From contig JAQGHU010000102.1 in the NCBI GenBank assembly GCA_028291515.1, positions 1 through 64,000 of the forward strand: a stretch of DNA of 64,000 bases, given 5' to 3'. The stretch is from Schlesneria sp. GTDB taxonomy: Bacteria > Planctomycetota > Planctomycetia > Planctomycetales > Planctomycetaceae. Under the pieces are notes generated by a model that did not search any database, had not been told where the DNA came from, and saw only the letters and a program-made list of their open reading frames with translations. This document shows positions 27,859 through 36,379 of this stretch, piece after piece; position 1 is the stretch's first letter; every line of letters starts with the position of its first letter. The translations under genes were made by a program, and so were the position numbers.

Positions 27859-28364
27859 TCCGAATCACTCCAACTCTTTAGATGACTGGTTGTTATTCAG
27901 ACCCAACAACGACAGTCATGACCATACTAACCGAAATATCGTCAACACATCCACAGATTACGACGAGTGCAGGGGACAAAAATGGAACCAACAAGATTCA
28001 CCCGACACAGGCAATCACTGGAAACACAGGCAATCTAGGAGGTATAGTTCGCCACCGCCAATATTCGATACAGGCAACGGCAGAAATCCGCCACATTATT
28101 CGGCCCACCCGATACGAGATTTAGGGCATTTATTACAAGATCAAAATGTCTCAGAAACCATTGCGACCACGCGGTTTTCAAGGTTTTCGAGCAACGCACC
28201 GGGGCCTCGCGATACCTACGAAGCAGAATGTCCAAAAGCAAGCAGAATTTTGGAGTTAAACTCCGGCCTGATCGTTGACATTCAAATCCTCCGACAATAC
28301 CATCTCTAATTCCCCATTTTGGGGTGCCGGTAGTCTTTGTAGTTGCTTCGAGAGGATTCTGGGC
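27859..28364. other. Leader and promoter region upstream of the S10 ribosomal cluster (506 bases)
   Basis: This lies between the divergent YheT-type gene and rpsJ. Bases 27880-28260 are richer in A and C than their surroundings, with no convincing gene; a long open frame at 27890-28309 has no ribosome site or family resemblance. The proximal part holds the promoter noted at 28275-28303. No leader hairpin of the E. coli S10/L4 type was recognised. Confidence 0.55.
28275..28303 (+). promoter_or_regulatory. Probable sigma70-type promoter of the S10 operon
   Basis: A consensus -35 TTGACA (28275-28280) is followed after exactly 17 bases by TACCAT (28298-28303; 4 of 6 matches to TATAAT). It is 61 bases upstream of the rpsJ start and in the correct orientation. 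Inference from sequence only. Confidence 0.6.
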
Positions 28365-28691
28365 GTGTCAGGACCAAGACAAGAAAAAATTCGCATTCGC
28401 ATGGAATCGTACGACCATTCGGTCCTCGATCAATCAGCCGCAGAAATCGTCGACACGGCAAAGCGAACTGGTGCGGTTGTGCATGGCCCGGTGCCACTTC
28501 CAACCCGCATCGAACGATACACCGTTCTTCGTAGCCCGCACATCGATAAGAAATCACGCGAGCAATTCGAAATTCGCACGCACAAACGACTGGTTGACAT
28601 TCTGCAACCGACCGGAAAGACCATCGATGCGCTGAATAAGCTGTCGCTGCCAGCTGGCGTCGACGTCAAGATTCGTGCGTCCGTTAACTAG
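28365..28691 (+). CDS. rpsJ: Small ribosomal subunit protein uS10
   Basis: uS10 is a 30S head protein and also the NusE transcription-antitermination factor. The conserved core is complete: [16 protein letters not shown] at the start, [21 protein letters not shown] in the middle, and [14 protein letters not shown] near the end. I place the start at the GTG at 28365, with AGAGGA nine bases before it, giving 108 residues; an upstream in-frame ATG at 28275 overlaps the putative promoter. It is the first gene of the ribosomal cluster; tuf and fusA are not upstream here. Confidence 0.95.
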   Translation: MSGPRQEKIRIRMESYDHSVLDQSAAEIVDTAKRTGAVVHGPVPLPTRIERYTVLRSPHIDKKSREQFEIRTHKRLVDILQPTGKTIDALNKLSLPAGVDVKIRASVN

Positions 28692-28743
28692 CGTTGCTAG
28701 TCGTGCTTCTTGAAATTCAGTTCTGTTGGCTAGGGTGTCAGTC

Positions 28744-29403
28744 ATGTCTCGTGGGTTGCTTGGCCGTAAAGTCGGCATGACGCAGGTGTTTGATAGTCGC
28801 GGCGCGATTGTGCCGGTGACGGTCGTCGCCGCGGGTCCTTGTGTTGTGTTGCGCTTGCGGACGATGGATCGCGATGGTTACAACGCAGCTCAGTTAGGCT
28901 TCGAAGACAAGCCTCGCCGGCTGTCTTGCCGTGCCGAGCGAGGCACTGTCGCCGTGCTGGATGCTGCTCGTCCAGGTAAGGTTGAGAAGCCAAATTGCGA
29001 GCCAAAGCGGTTTATTCGTGAGTTTCGCGATGCTCCTGAGTATACCGTTGGGCAGGTGCTGACTGCATCCGAGCTGGCTGAATGTCCGAAGGTGGACGTG
29101 ATCGGTGTTTCCAAGGGGCGTGGCTTCGCTGGTGTGATGAAGCGACATCACTTTAGTGGTGTGTGCGCGAGCCACGGTGTGAAGAAGGTGCATCGATCTG
29201 GTGGTTCCACCGGACAAAGTACCGATCCTGGCAAGGTGTTCAAGGGAACCAAGATGCCTGGTCGGATGGGTGGGGTGCGAGTCACAGTGCGCGGGTTGCG
29301 ACTTTGGCAAGCCGACGCGGATGCTGGAATGCTGCTGATAAAGGGGGCCATTCCTGGCTACTCTGGCGGTTATGTCATTGTTCGCGAGACCAACTGCTAT
29401 TGA
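28744..29403 (+). CDS. rplC: Large ribosomal subunit protein uL3
   Basis: uL3 is an assembly-initiator protein whose extended loop reaches the peptidyl-transferase centre. The 219-residue protein begins SRGLLGRKVGMTQVFD, the family's opening, and contains the conserved DVIGVSKGRGFAGVMKRHHF and GRMGGVRVTVRGL stretches. The ATG at 28744 matches the conserved N-terminus; six upstream in-frame codons to 28726 are unlikely to be used. Second gene of the cluster. Confidence 0.97.
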   Translation: MSRGLLGRKVGMTQVFDSRGAIVPVTVVAAGPCVVLRLRTMDRDGYNAAQLGFEDKPRRLSCRAERGTVAVLDAARPGKVEKPNCEPKRFIREFRDAPEYTVGQVLTASELAECPKVDVIGVSKGRGFAGVMKRHHFSGVCASHGVKKVHRSGGSTGQSTDPGKVFKGTKMPGRMGGVRVTVRGLRLWQADADAGMLLIKGAIPGYSGGYVIVRETNCY

Positions 29404-29461
29404 TAGCAGTGTCGCGTGCGATGTTCTTCTGATGTCGAATGACAACACATTGGTGATTTGA

Positions 29462-30103
29462 ATGGCTTCATTTCCAATTTACGACCAATCAGGTGCGCCC
29501 ACAGGTCAAAGCTGTGAGCTGAATCCTGATGACTTCGCGAAGGTGATCTCGGATCGCCTGCTGCACGAGGCCGTCATTATGTACGGCTCGAATCAGCGGC
29601 TCGGGACATCGAAAACGAAGTCTCGCGCCGAAGTGATCGGTAGCGGCAAGAAGATGTACAAGCAAAAGGGCACCGGCAACGCCCGTATGGGTAACAAGCG
29701 AACGCCGGTCCGCCGCGGTGGTGGTCATTGCTTCGCCAAGCGACCGAAGGACTGGAGCTACCGCCTGCCTCGCAAAGCATTGCGACGAGCGACCGCAATG
29801 GCGTTTGCCAGCAAGGTTCGCGACGGCGAGTTGTTCGTCCTGAACTCGCTGGCAATCACAGAGCCAAAGACGGCCCCGATCGCGAAGATGTTGAACAAGA
29901 TTGGTGTTGGCGAAGCGAGCTGCTTTATCGGTATCGCGGAACCAAACCCAATCGTCTGGAAGTCCTGCCGAAACATCGAGCGTTGCTCTCTGGTTCCAGC
30001 GACCGAGTGGAATGCGGGAACTCTGCTCCGCAATCGATACTTGGTTGTGACCGTCGACGCGATTGAGCGATTTAAGAAGCGATTTGATCAGCCGACCGCC
30101 TGA
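29462..30103 (+). CDS. rplD: Large ribosomal subunit protein uL4
   Basis: uL4 lines the exit tunnel and in some bacteria autoregulates the S10 operon. The 213-residue protein has the conserved tunnel loop region with QKGTGNARMGNKRTPVRRGGG and the following RDWSYRLPRKALRRA-like stretch. Residues near the start (DQSGAPTGQSCEL) fit the usual N-terminal strand. It ends 34 bases before rplW. Whether it regulates the operon cannot be judged from the leader. Confidence 0.96.
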   Translation: MASFPIYDQSGAPTGQSCELNPDDFAKVISDRLLHEAVIMYGSNQRLGTSKTKSRAEVIGSGKKMYKQKGTGNARMGNKRTPVRRGGGHCFAKRPKDWSYRLPRKALRRATAMAFASKVRDGELFVLNSLAITEPKTAPIAKMLNKIGVGEASCFIGIAEPNPIVWKSCRNIERCSLVPATEWNAGTLLRNRYLVVTVDAIERFKKRFDQPTA

Positions 30104-30137
30104 ACTGAGTCCAGCGAGAATTGAGAAGAGGTTAGAG

Positions 30138-30440
30138 ATGGCTGTGGAAACAGGAATTGTGTTGCGGGGTCATCAGGTCTTGCGACGCCCGATTATCACC
30201 GAAAAGACGATGCATCTGTCCGAGCGACGGAATACGTTTGTCTTCCTGGTGGACAACTCGGCCACCAAGACAAGCGTCAAGGCAGCCGTGGAAGAGCATT
30301 GGTCGGTTCGAGTGACCGGCGTGCGCATCCAGAATCGCGTGGGTAAGACGCGTCGATTCAAGGCTCTGCTCGGAGAAACAGGTGCTTCAAAGCGAGCTCT
30401 CGTGACGCTTCACGAAGACGATCGCATCGCCCTGTTCTAA
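30138..30440 (+). CDS. rplW: Large ribosomal subunit protein uL23
   Basis: uL23 sits at the tunnel exit and is the docking site for trigger factor and SRP. The 100-residue protein contains VLRRPIITEKTMHLSE and the N-terminal beta-strand pattern followed by VRVTGVRIQNRVGKTRRF. The ATG at 30138 has GAAGAGG upstream and avoids the overlap with rplD that an earlier start (30063) would require. Confidence 0.95.
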   Translation: MAVETGIVLRGHQVLRRPIITEKTMHLSERRNTFVFLVDNSATKTSVKAAVEEHWSVRVTGVRIQNRVGKTRRFKALLGETGASKRALVTLHEDDRIALF

Positions 30441-30488
30441 GAAATTTGGATTTGGTCAGAGTCGGTTGATTGCAGATTAGGATTCGCC

Positions 30489-31346
30489 ATGGGCATTAGA
30501 ACATACAAACCAACCAGCGCCGGTCGCCGCGGCGGGATGGTTAGCGATTTTGCGGACATCACCGACAAGAAGAAGCGTCCAGAGAAGACTCTGGTGTCGC
30601 GATTCAAGCGTCGCGGTGGTCGCAACTTCCAGGGTAAGATTACCTGTCGTCACCGTGGTGGTGGGCAGCGAGTTCTTTACCGTCAAATTGATTTCCGACG
30701 AAGCAAGGACGGCATCACCGGACTCGTCACGCATATCGAATACGATCCGAATCGTACTTGCCGAATCGCTCTGGTTCAGTACGAGGACGGCGAAAAGACT
30801 TACATCCTGGCTCCAGAAGGCCTGGCAGCCGGTGCGAAGATTGGTAGCGGAACATCAGTCGAGCCGTTGCTCGGTAACTGTATGCCGATGCGACTGATTC
30901 CGGTCGGCACCTCGATTCATAACATCGAATTGCAGCCAGGCCGTGGTGGACAGCTCTGCCGCAGTGCCGGTGTGTATGCCGTGATGAATGCCAGCGAAGG
31001 CAATTGGGCTCAGATTACTCTGCCATCCGGTGAAGTTCGTCGAGTTCCTGCCGAGTGCCGTGCAACTATCGGTGTACTTGGTTATTCTGAGCACTCGATG
31101 ATCGTCATCGGTAAAGCCGGTCGCGTTCGTCGCAAGGGGATCCGCCCTTACGTTCGTGGTTCCGCAATGAACCCGATCTCGCACCCGATGGGTGGTGGTG
31201 AAGGCCGTCGTTCGGGCGGTCGGCATCCCGTTAGCCCCACCGGCAAGCTGGCCAAGGGTGGCCGTACTCGAAATCCACGACGTCCAACGCGAAACGCGAT
31301 TATTCGCCGCCGCAAGTCACGACGTTATGGACAGGTTTCACTGTAA
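30489..31346 (+). CDS. rplB: Large ribosomal subunit protein uL2
   Basis: uL2 is essential for subunit association and peptidyl transfer. The 285-residue protein opens with MGIRTYKPTSAGRRGG and has the KITCRHRGGGQRVLYR stretch. It includes the conserved C-terminal loop AMNPISHPMGGGEGRRSGGRHP with the histidine implicated in peptidyl-transferase activity, and a basic tail with RRRKSRRYG. Length is slightly above the E. coli protein (273). Complete and ordinary. Confidence 0.97.
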   Translation: MGIRTYKPTSAGRRGGMVSDFADITDKKKRPEKTLVSRFKRRGGRNFQGKITCRHRGGGQRVLYRQIDFRRSKDGITGLVTHIEYDPNRTCRIALVQYEDGEKTYILAPEGLAAGAKIGSGTSVEPLLGNCMPMRLIPVGTSIHNIELQPGRGGQLCRSAGVYAVMNASEGNWAQITLPSGEVRRVPAECRATIGVLGYSEHSMIVIGKAGRVRRKGIRPYVRGSAMNPISHPMGGGEGRRSGGRHPVSPTGKLAKGGRTRNPRRPTRNAIIRRRKSRRYGQVSL

Positions 31347-31402
31347 TACTGAATTCCGTTTAGTTGTTTTTGAATGGGCCGAGAGGCTCGAGGCGAATCA
31401 CC

Positions 31403-31669
31403 ATGGGGCGAAGTCTTAAGAAGGGGCCGTATGTCGACGCGAAGTTGATCGCGAAGGCAGCTGCCATGCAAGGACGCAAGAAAGAACCGATCAAGACGTG
31501 GGCCCGCCGGTCGACGATTTCGCCGGAATTCATCGGGCACACGTTCATGGTTCACAACGGTAAAATCTTCGTCAGCGTGTATGTCTCCGAAGAAATGGTC
31601 GGACATAAGCTGGGCGAGTTTTCGTTGACCCGTACGTTCCGGGGTCACGGAAACAAAGGCAATAAGTAG
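31403..31669 (+). CDS. rpsS: Small ribosomal subunit protein uS19
   Basis: uS19 binds 16S rRNA in the 30S head with S13. The 88-residue protein begins [15 protein letters not shown] and contains [23 protein letters not shown] and [14 protein letters not shown], all canonical. The ATG at 31403 corresponds to the conserved N-terminus; the thirteen codons upstream to 31364 are not part of the family. Confidence 0.97.
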   Translation: MGRSLKKGPYVDAKLIAKAAAMQGRKKEPIKTWARRSTISPEFIGHTFMVHNGKIFVSVYVSEEMVGHKLGEFSLTRTFRGHGNKGNK

Positions 31670-31691
31670 GCGAATCGCCTTTTTTGAGAGC

Positions 31692-32039
31692 ATGGTCATG
31701 GACTACCGAGCGACAATTCGTTATGCCCGTATCTCGCCGATGAAGGTACGGCATTTGGCAAACCTGGTGCGGGGTCGTTCTGCACGTGAAGGTTTGGAAA
31801 CCTTGCGGTATCTGCCGCATCGCGGAGCCCGAATGCTGGAGAAGGCACTGAAAAGTGCCATCGCTAACGCTGAAGAAGCGGGTGTGCGGAACGCGGATGC
31901 CCTGGTTGTTCGTACAGCCGGTGTCGACAGCGGCCCGACGTTGAAGCGAATCCAACCGCATGCGCGTGGGATGGGCTTCATGATCAAGAAGCGTATGTCG
32001 CACATCAGTGTGTCGGTCAGTCTGCCCGAGCAGAAGTAG
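31692..32039 (+). CDS. rplV: Large ribosomal subunit protein uL22
   Basis: uL22 contributes a long beta-hairpin to the exit tunnel, the site of macrolide-resistance changes. The 115-residue protein contains YARISPMKVRHLANLVRG and the C-terminal hairpin sequence with GPTLKRIQPHARGMGF and the KKRMSHISV ending. Start at 31692 (ATG GTC ATG); the second ATG two codons on is an alternative. Confidence 0.96.
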   Translation: MVMDYRATIRYARISPMKVRHLANLVRGRSAREGLETLRYLPHRGARMLEKALKSAIANAEEAGVRNADALVVRTAGVDSGPTLKRIQPHARGMGFMIKKRMSHISVSVSLPEQK

Positions 32040-32076
32040 TCGAACAGAATCTGGTTAGTTGGAAGGATACAGTTCC

Positions 32077-32775
32077 ATGGGTCAAAAAGTTCGACCGACG
32101 GGATTTCGAGTTGGGATCGTCGAAGACTGGCGAAGCCGCTGGTACGCTTCGCGTTCCGAATTCGGCGATCTCCTGATCGAAGACCATAAGCTGCGCACGT
32201 TCATCAAGAAGAAATACGAGTTCGCCGCGATTCCTCGCGTTGAAATCGAACGAACTCGCGACCAGGTCGTGGTGCATCTGCACACGGCTCGTCCGGGGAT
32301 CATCATTGGTCGTAAAGGCCAGGAAGTTGATCGTCTGAAGGCGGAACTCGAAGATCTGACTGGTCGCCGAATGGACCTGAAGATCGTCGAAATTTCGCAG
32401 CCGCTTAAATCAGCGGTGCTGGTTGCAGAGGACATTGCCCAACAATTGGCGAAGCGAGGCAGCTTCCGCCGAGTGGTCAAGCGGTCGCTCGATCAGGTGA
32501 TGGAGACGGGTGTCGACGGGATGAAGCTTGAGCTTTCCGGCCGCTTGGGTGGCGCGGAAATGTCCCGAACCGAAAAGGCCAGCCGGGGTTCGATCCCGCT
32601 GTCCACGATTCGCAAACACATCGACTATGGGTTTGCAATAGCGAAGACAACGATGGGTGTCATCGGGGTCAAAGTTTGGATTAACCTCGGCGAATACGAG
32701 CAGGAGCAGAACGATGGCACTCATGCCCAAGCGGGTAAAGCACCGCAAAGAGCAAAGAGGGCGCGTAAAAGGTAA
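32077..32775 (+). CDS. rpsC: Small ribosomal subunit protein uS3
   Basis: uS3 forms part of the mRNA entry tunnel. The 232-residue protein begins MGQKVRPTGFRVGIVEDW, has a KH domain with GIIIGRKGQEVDRLK, and the C-terminal domain with RLGGAEMSRTEKASRGSIPL and MGVIGVKVWINLGE. Its basic tail (ending APQRAKRARKR) is encoded by the last 62 bases, which also encode the N-terminus of L16 in another frame. The upstream GGAAGGA supports the ATG at 32077. Confidence 0.97.
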   Translation: MGQKVRPTGFRVGIVEDWRSRWYASRSEFGDLLIEDHKLRTFIKKKYEFAAIPRVEIERTRDQVVVHLHTARPGIIIGRKGQEVDRLKAELEDLTGRRMDLKIVEISQPLKSAVLVAEDIAQQLAKRGSFRRVVKRSLDQVMETGVDGMKLELSGRLGGAEMSRTEKASRGSIPLSTIRKHIDYGFAIAKTTMGVIGVKVWINLGEYEQEQNDGTHAQAGKAPQRAKRARKR

Positions 32776-33127
32776 TGCCAGCCGCGGCATCACAGTTGCG
32801 TTTGGTGACTGGGGCTTGCAAGCTGTGGAAGCCGGTCGGATTCGCGGAAACACAATCGAAGCCTGCCGTGTGGCGGTATCGCAGTACGTCCGTGGTGAAG
32901 GCAAGCTTTACATTCGCATTTTCCCGAACAAACCCATGACCGCGCGTCCATTGGAAACGCGAATGGGTACCGGGAAAGGCGAGCCGGATCACTGGGTGGC
33001 CGTGATTCGTCCAGGTAAGGTATTGTTTGAACTGGCTGGAGTTAGCGAAGCGGCTGCACGCGAGTGTTTTGCCCGCGTTGCTTACAAGCTGCCGGTCCGC
33101 GTTCGTCTGGTCGGTCGGACTCATTAG
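32714..33127 (+). CDS. rplP: Large ribosomal subunit protein uL16
   Basis: uL16 organises the tRNA-binding site of the 50S subunit. The 137-residue protein starts MALMPKRVKHRKEQRGRVKG, the canonical N-terminus, and has GDWGLQAVEAGRI, IRIFPNKPMTARPLETRMGTGKG and the VRPGKVLFELAGV-like stretch. AGGAG lies about eight bases before the ATG at 32714, inside rpsC. The first 62 bases overlap the end of rpsC out of frame, an unusual degree of overlap for this gene pair. Confidence 0.97.
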   Translation: MALMPKRVKHRKEQRGRVKGNASRGITVAFGDWGLQAVEAGRIRGNTIEACRVAVSQYVRGEGKLYIRIFPNKPMTARPLETRMGTGKGEPDHWVAVIRPGKVLFELAGVSEAAARECFARVAYKLPVRVRLVGRTH

Positions 33128-33171
33128 TCTGCGAGTTGGCTTCTTAAGCCGCACGCAAGTAGGGTAGGGTC

Positions 33172-33360
33172 ATGAAAGATTTGAATAACGAACAGCTGGA
33201 ACTCCAGTTGAACGAAACATGCCGTGAACGGCTGGATATGAAGATGAAGGCGGCGTCGGACAAGACCGTCGGCCATCGCAGCAAGAAATTGCGACGAGAT
33301 ATTGCTCGCGTTCTGACCGAATTGCGGTCGCGCGAAATCGCAGCTCAGAAAAAGAGCTGA
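33172..33360 (+). CDS. rpmC: Large ribosomal subunit protein uL29
   Basis: uL29 is a small helical protein next to L23 at the tunnel exit. The 62-residue reading shows the two-helix pattern with MKDLNNEQLELQLNE and the later KKLRRDIARVLTELRSREI. Position between rplP and rpsQ is canonical. Confidence 0.94.
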   Translation: MKDLNNEQLELQLNETCRERLDMKMKAASDKTVGHRSKKLRRDIARVLTELRSREIAAQKKS

Positions 33361-33413
33361 TTGTCGTCGGCAGAGTATTGAAGACAAATCGTCAAGTTTT
33401 GCGAGAGCGGAAG

Positions 33414-33644
33414 ATGCGTAAGCGAGAGATCGGGATCGTAACGTCAGATGGCGCCGATAAGACGCGCCGCGTTGAAGTCGAACGTGTGTTGGCGCATGCC
33501 AAATACGGTAAGACAATTCGACGCCGAACCGTCTGCCACGTCCACGACGAAGAGAACACTTCCAAGACCGGCGACCGAGTCGAGATCGTGGAAAGCCGCC
33601 CGCTGTCCCGTTTGAAACGCTGGCGACTCGTCAAGGTTCTCTAA
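33414..33644 (+). CDS. rpsQ: Small ribosomal subunit protein uS17
   Basis: uS17 is a primary 16S-binding OB-fold protein. The 76-residue form starting at the ATG 33414 aligns with the family N-terminus (MRKREIGIVTSDGADKTRRVEVE) and includes RRTVCHVHDEENTSKTGDRVEIVESRPLS-type sequence typical of S17. A TTG at 33378 would add 12 residues and cannot be excluded because the purine-rich GAGAGCGGAAG before 33414 is not a textbook site. Confidence 0.92.
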   Translation: MRKREIGIVTSDGADKTRRVEVERVLAHAKYGKTIRRRTVCHVHDEENTSKTGDRVEIVESRPLSRLKRWRLVKVL

Positions 33645-33689
33645 TCGCACAACTGTTTGACACGTGATTGTAGATGTTGGGTGTGACTT

Positions 33690-34058
33690 ATGATACAAAT
33701 GCAGACGATCGTTGACGTTGCCGACAACTCTGGTGCCAAAAGCGCCCGGTGCATCAAAGTACTGGGAAGCTCTGGACGCCGAACGGCAGGCTTGGGTGAT
33801 ATTATCGTCGTCGCTGTTCAAAGGGCAACGACGACTGGTGTTATCAAGCGAAAAGCGGTTGTGAAGGCGGTCATTGTCCGCACGAAGCAGCCAACTGGCC
33901 GCGCCGATGGCAGTTCGGTTCGATTTGATTCGAACGCCGTTGTGATCGTCGACGACGAAAATAATCCAAAGGGCAGTCGCATCTTCGGAGCGGTCGCTCG
34001 TGAATTGCGTGAACGCAAGTTCATGAAGATTGTCAGCTTGGCTCCGGAAGTTGTTTGA
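33690..34058 (+). CDS. rplN: Large ribosomal subunit protein uL14
   Basis: uL14 lies at the subunit interface and is the target of RsfS in many bacteria. The 122-residue protein is canonical: [19 protein letters not shown] at the start, [14 protein letters not shown] in the middle, and [27 protein letters not shown] at the end. Same length as E. coli L14 (123). Confidence 0.97.
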   Translation: MIQMQTIVDVADNSGAKSARCIKVLGSSGRRTAGLGDIIVVAVQRATTTGVIKRKAVVKAVIVRTKQPTGRADGSSVRFDSNAVVIVDDENNPKGSRIFGAVARELRERKFMKIVSLAPEVV

Positions 34059-34110
34059 TTACATCGATTGACTCGCAGGCGAAAGCAGCCCTGCAGCGAA
34101 GAGGCATGTG

Positions 34111-34437
34111 ATGAGAATTCTGAAGGGTGACATGGTTGTGGTGAGTGCGGGTGATGACCGCGCTAAGCAGCCTCGTCGAGTGCTTCGCTTGGTTGAAGGC
34201 GGCGCTCGGATTGTCGTTGAAGGCGTGAATCGCGTCTATCGCCATGTGCGAAAGGGGCATCCGAAGAGCCCTCAAGGCGGACGGTTGTCGGTGGAAATGC
34301 CGATCGCCGTCAGCAATGTGCAGGTTTACTGCCCGAAGTGCAACCGCGGCGTTCGCGTCGGAAGTCGAGTTGATGAAGCCGGGAAGAAGTTTCGCGGTTG
34401 CCGGAAGTGCGGATCGCAACTGACCGCCAATAAGTGA
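34111..34437 (+). CDS. rplX: Large ribosomal subunit protein uL24
   Basis: uL24 is an assembly-initiator protein with a KOW motif, seen here at the N-terminus (MRILKGDMVVVSAGDD). The 108-residue protein continues with EGVNRVYRHVRKGHP and SPQGGRLSVEMPI. It ends in a zinc-ribbon-like part with CPKCNRGVRVG and CRKCG, so it is a four-cysteine L24. The ATG at 34111 follows a GTG codon at 34108 and has GAGG a few bases upstream. Confidence 0.96.
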   Translation: MRILKGDMVVVSAGDDRAKQPRRVLRLVEGGARIVVEGVNRVYRHVRKGHPKSPQGGRLSVEMPIAVSNVQVYCPKCNRGVRVGSRVDEAGKKFRGCRKCGSQLTANK

Positions 34438-34484
34438 ACCACAAACAGTCTGCAAGACAATTGACGGAATAAGGCTGAAGCCCA

Positions 34485-35027
34485 ATGAGTGCCCTGCAAA
34501 CCAAGTATCGAACAGAGATCGTTCCCCGGCTGAAAGAGAAGCTCGGCGGACGTAACGTGCATGCCATTCCGAAGATCGAAAAGGTCGTATTGAGCATGGG
34601 GCTCGGTAAGTCCGTCGGTGAGCGAAAGCGATTGGAAGAGGCGGTCGAGCAGCTCACTATGATCGCGGGCCAGAAGCCCCGAATCACACGTGCTCGACGA
34701 GCAATCTCTGGTTTCCGCTTGCGTGAAGGCATGGAAATTGGTTGCGCGGTGACTCTGCGATCGAAGCGGATGTACGAGTTTCTCGAGCGCCTGATTCACA
34801 TCGTTCTGCCACGCGTTCGCGACTTTCGTGGCGTGAATGGAAAAGGCTTTGATGGTCGCGGCAATTTCAGCATGGGATTGTCGGAACAAATGGTGTTCCC
34901 CGAGTTGAATCCAGATAAGGTGTCGTTCGTCCAAGGGATGAACATCGCGGTCGTCACGACTGCTAAGACGGACGATGAAGGGCGACAACTGCTGCAGGAA
35001 ATCGGGTTCCCATTCAAGAAGGAATAG
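34485..35027 (+). CDS. rplE: Large ribosomal subunit protein uL5
   Basis: uL5 binds 5S rRNA and contacts P-site tRNA. The 180-residue protein has the family signatures IPKIEKVVLSMGLG, QKPRITRARRAISGFRLREG and RDFRGVNGKGFDGRGNFSMGLSEQ, ending with the QEIGFPF stretch. It is the same length as typical bacterial L5 (179). Confidence 0.97.
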   Translation: MSALQTKYRTEIVPRLKEKLGGRNVHAIPKIEKVVLSMGLGKSVGERKRLEEAVEQLTMIAGQKPRITRARRAISGFRLREGMEIGCAVTLRSKRMYEFLERLIHIVLPRVRDFRGVNGKGFDGRGNFSMGLSEQMVFPELNPDKVSFVQGMNIAVVTTAKTDDEGRQLLQEIGFPFKKE

Positions 35028-35088
35028 GGAAACGCAGCAACCGGATCGACGATAGCAGGTCCAGTCAGACAAGAATCGGAGCATTTCA

Positions 35089-35274
35089 GTGGCAACGCTA
35101 GCACATGTGGTTAAGGCGGCTAAGAAGCCGAAGTTTTCATCGCGAATTGAACATCGATGTCAACTCTGCGGACGTCCGCGCAGTGTGTATCGACGTTTCA
35201 AGCTTTGCCGGATCTGCTTCCGTAACATGAGCTTGGATGGATTGATCCCTGGCGTACGAAAAGCAAGTTGGTAA
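35089..35274 (+). CDS. rpsN: Small ribosomal subunit protein uS14, zinc-binding (type Z)
   Basis: A 61-residue, short-form S14 with two CxxC pairs (CQLCGRPRS and CRICFRNM), the zinc-dependent C+ type. The sequence [15 protein letters not shown] and the [11 protein letters not shown] ending are canonical. The start is a GTG at 35089. No C- (zinc-free) paralogue is visible in the window. Confidence 0.96.
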   Translation: MATLAHVVKAAKKPKFSSRIEHRCQLCGRPRSVYRRFKLCRICFRNMSLDGLIPGVRKASW

Positions 35275-35318
35275 GTTGCCTACGTGGCAACGAGTGATTT
35301 GGGACAGGAAGAAATAGA

Positions 35319-35720
35319 ATGCCGGATCCCGTAGCGGATATGTTGACGTGCGTGCGAAACGCGGTGGCCGCCGAGCGACCGACCGTTGAGCTTCCGAGCT
35401 CGAAGTTGCGGGTGTCGATTGCCGACGCCATGCAACGTCACGGTTATATTTGGGACTACGAAGTTGTGACTCCTGAGGACGCCGCGTATAAGGCTCGCCT
35501 GCGGATCAATCTGAAGTACGGCCCGACCGGCGAACGAGTGATCCAGAAGATCTCCTGCGTCAGCAAGCCAGGCAAGCGAGTTTACTCGTCTGTCGGCGAC
35601 ATCCCGAATGTGTTGCAGGGCTTGGGTATCTGCCTGCTCTCAACCAATAAGGGCGTCCTGGGCGGCGGCGAAGCGAAGAAGGCCAATGTTGGCGGCGAAG
35701 TTCTGTGTACGATTTGGTGA
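35319..35720 (+). CDS. rpsH: Small ribosomal subunit protein uS8
   Basis: uS8 is a central-domain 16S-binding protein and in E. coli the regulator of the spc operon. The 133-residue protein has the N-terminal DPVADMLTCVRNAV, the central PSSKLRVSIADAM and the C-terminal signature with KPGKRVYSSVGDIP and GLGICLLSTNKGVLGG. Canonical position between rpsN and rplF. Confidence 0.97.
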   Translation: MPDPVADMLTCVRNAVAAERPTVELPSSKLRVSIADAMQRHGYIWDYEVVTPEDAAYKARLRINLKYGPTGERVIQKISCVSKPGKRVYSSVGDIPNVLQGLGICLLSTNKGVLGGGEAKKANVGGEVLCTIW

Positions 35721-35779
35721 TTCGAATCGGATCGCCGCAGCGGAAGCAAGTTTGAATCGAAGACTTGGTCAGGTGAATA

Positions 35780-36325
35780 ATGTCTCGAGTTGGATCAGCC
35801 GTCATTACCGTGCCTTCAGGCGTTGATATTAAGACGCAGGACGAACAGGTCCAGGTCAAGGGAACTCACGGACAGTTGTCCATGCGTGTCCCTGATGGGA
35901 TCGGTGTGGCATTTGATACGGGCAAGCGTGAGTTGGCCGTGTCGCGTGAAGATGACCGTCGTGAGCTGCGGGCCCTGCACGGTTTGACTCGCGCACTCGT
36001 GGCGAACATGGTCCGCGGCGTGGTTCAGCCTTGGGAAAAGAAGCTGGAAATCGTTGGCGTTGGCTATCAAGCATCGTTGGCCCCCGGCAAGTTGACGTTA
36101 AACGTTGGTTTCGCGAATCCCGTTGTGATTCCGATTCCGAAGGGCGTCACCTGCGAGTTGCCAGACAATACCCACGTGATTTTGAAGTCGGCAGACCGCC
36201 AGGCAGTCGGTCAGGTCGCCGCGAATGTTCGCAGTGTTCGTCCCCCTGAACCGTACAAGGGTAAAGGGATTCGTTATGCCGGTGAACATGTGAAACGTAA
36301 ACAAGGTAAGGCATTCGGCAGCTAA
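35780..36325 (+). CDS. rplF: Large ribosomal subunit protein uL6
   Basis: uL6 stabilises the factor-binding region of the 50S subunit. The 181-residue protein begins MSRVGSAVITVPSGVDI and carries the C-terminal signature PEPYKGKGIRYAGEHVKRKQGK. Two L6 repeats are recognisable. Ordinary. Confidence 0.97.
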   Translation: MSRVGSAVITVPSGVDIKTQDEQVQVKGTHGQLSMRVPDGIGVAFDTGKRELAVSREDDRRELRALHGLTRALVANMVRGVVQPWEKKLEIVGVGYQASLAPGKLTLNVGFANPVVIPIPKGVTCELPDNTHVILKSADRQAVGQVAANVRSVRPPEPYKGKGIRYAGEHVKRKQGKAFGS

Positions 36326-36379
36326 GTGGCTGGCATTCATCAGCCCTATCAGTCTGGTCTGAATTTCGGAAGTCGGTAA

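Noticed and set aside
27890-28309. Open frame of 139 codons upstream of rpsJ
   Set aside because: Low-complexity composition rich in Asn, His, Thr; no ribosome site; overlaps the likely S10 promoter.
35721-35779. TTCGAATC word resembling a tRNA T-loop
   Set aside because: No acceptor or anticodon stem can be formed around it; it is the rpsH-rplF spacer.
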